Shown: positions 62,600 to 64,000 of the stretch, in pieces
Layout: each line of letters opens with the position of its first letter
Numbering within the stretch: position 1 is the stretch's first letter
Origin: an uncultured Verrucomicrobiota bacterium
Lineage (GTDB): Bacteria; Verrucomicrobiota; Verrucomicrobiia; Opitutales; Opitutaceae
Length of the DNA: 64,000 nt
Assembly: GCA_903856725.1 (NCBI GenBank)
Contig: CAIOCT010000063.1
Span: 1 to 64,000, forward strand
Direction: 5' to 3'
Translations under genes and position numbers: made by a program
The notes under the pieces: generated by a model
Told to the model about the DNA's origin: nothing
Seen by the model: only the letters and a program-made list of their open reading frames with translations
Databases searched by the model: none

Positions 62600-62965
62600 A
62601 TGATCCAGATGCGTTCTATTCTTGATATTGCCGATAACACTGGCGCGCGCCGCGCGTCTATGATCGGCAAGATCGGGCATCCTTCCCGCTACGCTCACGT
62701 TGGTGATATTATCACTATCAACATTAAAGAAAGCAGTACTGACGCTACGGTGAAAAAAGGAGAAGTCGTCAAGGCTGTCATCGTACGCACGCGAGCCCCG
62801 CTGCGCCGCGCCGACGGTAGCTATCTCCGTTTTGACAGCAATGCGGTAGTTATTATCGGTGAGGATGGTAATCCTAAGGGCACCCGCATTTTTGGCCCAG
62901 TCGCTCGTGAGCTTCGCGCCAAGAATTACATGAAGATCATTTCGCTCGCTCCGGAGGTCCTCTAA
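62600..62965 (+). CDS. rplN: 50S ribosomal protein L14
   Basis: 121 residues. '[20 protein letters not shown]', '[20 protein letters not shown]' and '[20 protein letters not shown]' are standard; L14 forms an intersubunit bridge. AGGAGA precedes the start. The next gene starts one base after the stop. Confidence 0.97.
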   Translation: MIQMRSILDIADNTGARRASMIGKIGHPSRYAHVGDIITINIKESSTDATVKKGEVVKAVIVRTRAPLRRADGSYLRFDSNAVVIIGEDGNPKGTRIFGPVARELRAKNYMKIISLAPEVL

Positions 62966-62966
62966 C

Positions 62967-63248
62967 ATGCAGAAATTCCATATCAAACGCAACGATGCTG
63001 TCATCGTCATCGCCGGTTCTCATAAAGGGAAGCAGGGCAAAGTTCTCGAGATTCGCGCGGGTAAAAATCGTGCAGTGGTCGAGGGAGTGGCGATGATTAA
63101 AAAGCATCTCAAAAAGTCCCAAGAAAATCCACAGGGTAAAATCGCTGAACGGGAGGGAACGATTCATGTGTCAAATCTTATGTTGCTCTCTCGCTATGAG
63201 CAGTCGAAACGCACTAAACTGCCAGCTGCTACTGTGGCCAAAGCATAA
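62967..63248 (+). CDS. rplX: 50S ribosomal protein L24
   Basis: 93 residues. The KOW motif 'FHIKRNDAVIVIAGSHKGKQ' and 'GKVLEIRAGKNRAVVEGVAM' are at the N-terminus, and 'REGTIHVSNLML' is the usual C-terminal strand. It nucleates 50S assembly. GGAGG lies in the end of rplN, so the two genes are translationally coupled. Confidence 0.96.
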   Translation: MQKFHIKRNDAVIVIAGSHKGKQGKVLEIRAGKNRAVVEGVAMIKKHLKKSQENPQGKIAEREGTIHVSNLMLLSRYEQSKRTKLPAATVAKA

Positions 63249-63314
63249 GCTCACAGGGATCCAGACCATTTATATTAACCATCAAGCATCCGGCTCGGAA
63301 ACCCGGTCGCACTC

Positions 63315-63893
63315 ATGAGCAAACCACTCACACCTTTACAAAAACACTACGTCGAAACGGTTATTCCCGCTTTGACTGCCGCGCGCGGGTATACAAATAA
63401 GCATCAGGTGCCTAAGCTTGATAAAATCGTTATCAATACTGGCATTAGCTCAGAGGCCGACAAAAATATCATTGCGGAAACTGCCCGTGATATCGGCCTG
63501 ATTGCTGGTCAAAAGCCCGTGCTTAATCGTTCGAAGAAGGCTATCGCCAATTTCAAGCTTAAGCCCAATCAAATCACCGGGTGCCACGTTACGTTGCGTG
63601 GTGAAAGCATGTGGCATTTCTTTATGCGCCTGCTCGCCGTGGCATTACCGTCTATTCGCGATTTCCGCGGTGTACCTAACAAATTGGATGGTCAGGGCAA
63701 TTACACCATCGGCATCACTGATTTCACTATTTTTCCAGAAATCGTTGTTGAAAACAATAAACGCCAGATGGGGCTTGATATCACTTTTGTGACTTCGGCT
63801 GACACGGATGATGAAGCTCGCGAATTTTTAAAACTTATGGGCATGCCGTTCCGCCGGATCGATCCAGTGCCTGCCAAAACCACCGCTGCTTAA
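63315..63893 (+). CDS. rplE: 50S ribosomal protein L5
   Basis: 192 residues; binds 5S rRNA and P-site tRNA. 'HYVETVIPALTAARGYTNKH', 'PKLDKIVINTGISSEADKNI', 'RSKKAIANFKLKPNQITGCH', 'VTLRGESMWHFFMRLLAVAL', and 'PSIRDFRGVPNKLDGQGNYT' with 'IGITDFTIFPEI' are standard. 66 bases follow rplX without a Shine-Dalgarno before the start. Confidence 0.97.
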   Translation: MSKPLTPLQKHYVETVIPALTAARGYTNKHQVPKLDKIVINTGISSEADKNIIAETARDIGLIAGQKPVLNRSKKAIANFKLKPNQITGCHVTLRGESMWHFFMRLLAVALPSIRDFRGVPNKLDGQGNYTIGITDFTIFPEIVVENNKRQMGLDITFVTSADTDDEAREFLKLMGMPFRRIDPVPAKTTAA

Positions 63894-63905
63894 CCTTATC
63901 GAGCC

Positions 63906-64000
63906 ATGCCGAAAACCTCTGCCATCGAACGCAACAAGAAGCGTATCCGTCTCACTGCTAAGCATGCTGTCAAGCGTGCGGAGCTGAAGGCGATTCTTGC
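63906..64000 (+). CDS. rpsN: 30S ribosomal protein S14, N-terminal fragment (runs off right edge)
   Basis: The frame from the ATG at 63906 reads MPKTSAIERNKKRIRLTAKH then AVKRAELKAIL, the N-terminus of the longer, probably zinc-free S14 form ('K.S.IERN.KR..L...H..KRA.LK.I'). It follows rplE by 12 bases in the usual spc order. The remainder lies outside the window. Confidence 0.9.
   Translation, partial: MPKTSAIERNKKRIRLTAKHAVKRAELKAIL

Noticed and set aside
1-64000. CRISPR arrays, insertion sequences, integrases, prophage or toxin-antitoxin genes
   Set aside because: Read through on both strands; no direct-repeat arrays, transposase motifs or typical defence genes were seen.

Overview
This window comes from a bacterial chromosome of moderate, slightly GC-rich composition. 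It most likely belongs to Verrucomicrobiota, with class Opitutae as my best guess. Three things suggest this. A planctomycete/verrucomicrobial PSCyt1-DUF1549-DUF1553 protein is paired with a DUF1501 Tat-signal protein. The order tRNA-Thr, tuf, tRNA-Trp, secE, nusG, rplKAJL, rpoBC is present, and tuf is missing from the rpsL-rpsG-fusA-rpsJ cluster, as in the PVC superphylum. A TPR/ExbB/ExbD operon of a type I associate with Verrucomicrobia is also present. I saw no insertion sequence, prophage, integrase or CRISPR array.

Left part (1-40.7 kb): housekeeping and accessory genes in short runs on both strands. In order these are: a GNAT fragment cut by the window edge, a VanY-type D,D-carboxypeptidase and trxB; chromate transporter; DUF1653 protein and a sigma-factor remnant; pyruvate kinase; an organophosphate-type MFS transporter; a WalJ/YycJ-like metallohydrolase; a pterin group (PTPS-II type synthase, FolE2, sepiapterin-reductase-like SDR); ruvB, murA and a disordered Ala/Pro-to-Arg/Gly protein; dimeric dUTPase; an arsR-acr3-arsC operon with a perfect palindromic operator; a beta-CASP metallohydrolase; ettA; an S4 protein; exported MsrA; Hsp33; pnuC with a NadR-type kinase; malic enzyme; tcdA; a nitronate-monooxygenase-like protein; a TatD-like hydrolase; the DUF1553/DUF1501 pair; sufE; an M48 peptidase with LemA; and a four-gene TPR-ExbB-ExbD-unknown membrane operon.

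Right part (40.8-64 kb): the translation and transcription core, all on the + strand. It has two tRNAs, tuf, secE, nusG, L11, L1, L10, L7/L12, rpoB and rpoC. A 0.6 kb gene-free but structured spacer follows. Then come rpsL, rpsG, fusA, rpsJ and the S10/spc ribosomal protein run up to rpsN, which is cut by the right edge.

The points most worth a second look are as follows. (1) FolE2, a C-X5-HGH PTPS-II protein and an SDR together supply all three steps expected for tetrahydrobiopterin-type cofactor synthesis. (2) The ExbB/ExbD operon has altered proton-path residues and an unrecognised single-pass protein where TonB/TolA would be. (3) All 18 genes from rpsL to rpsN have C immediately before the ATG, while about half lack a Shine-Dalgarno sequence. 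(4) Several hairpins sit in spacers of the ribosomal and str operons. Start codons were chosen by homology to family N-termini and local sequence, and no database search was run.
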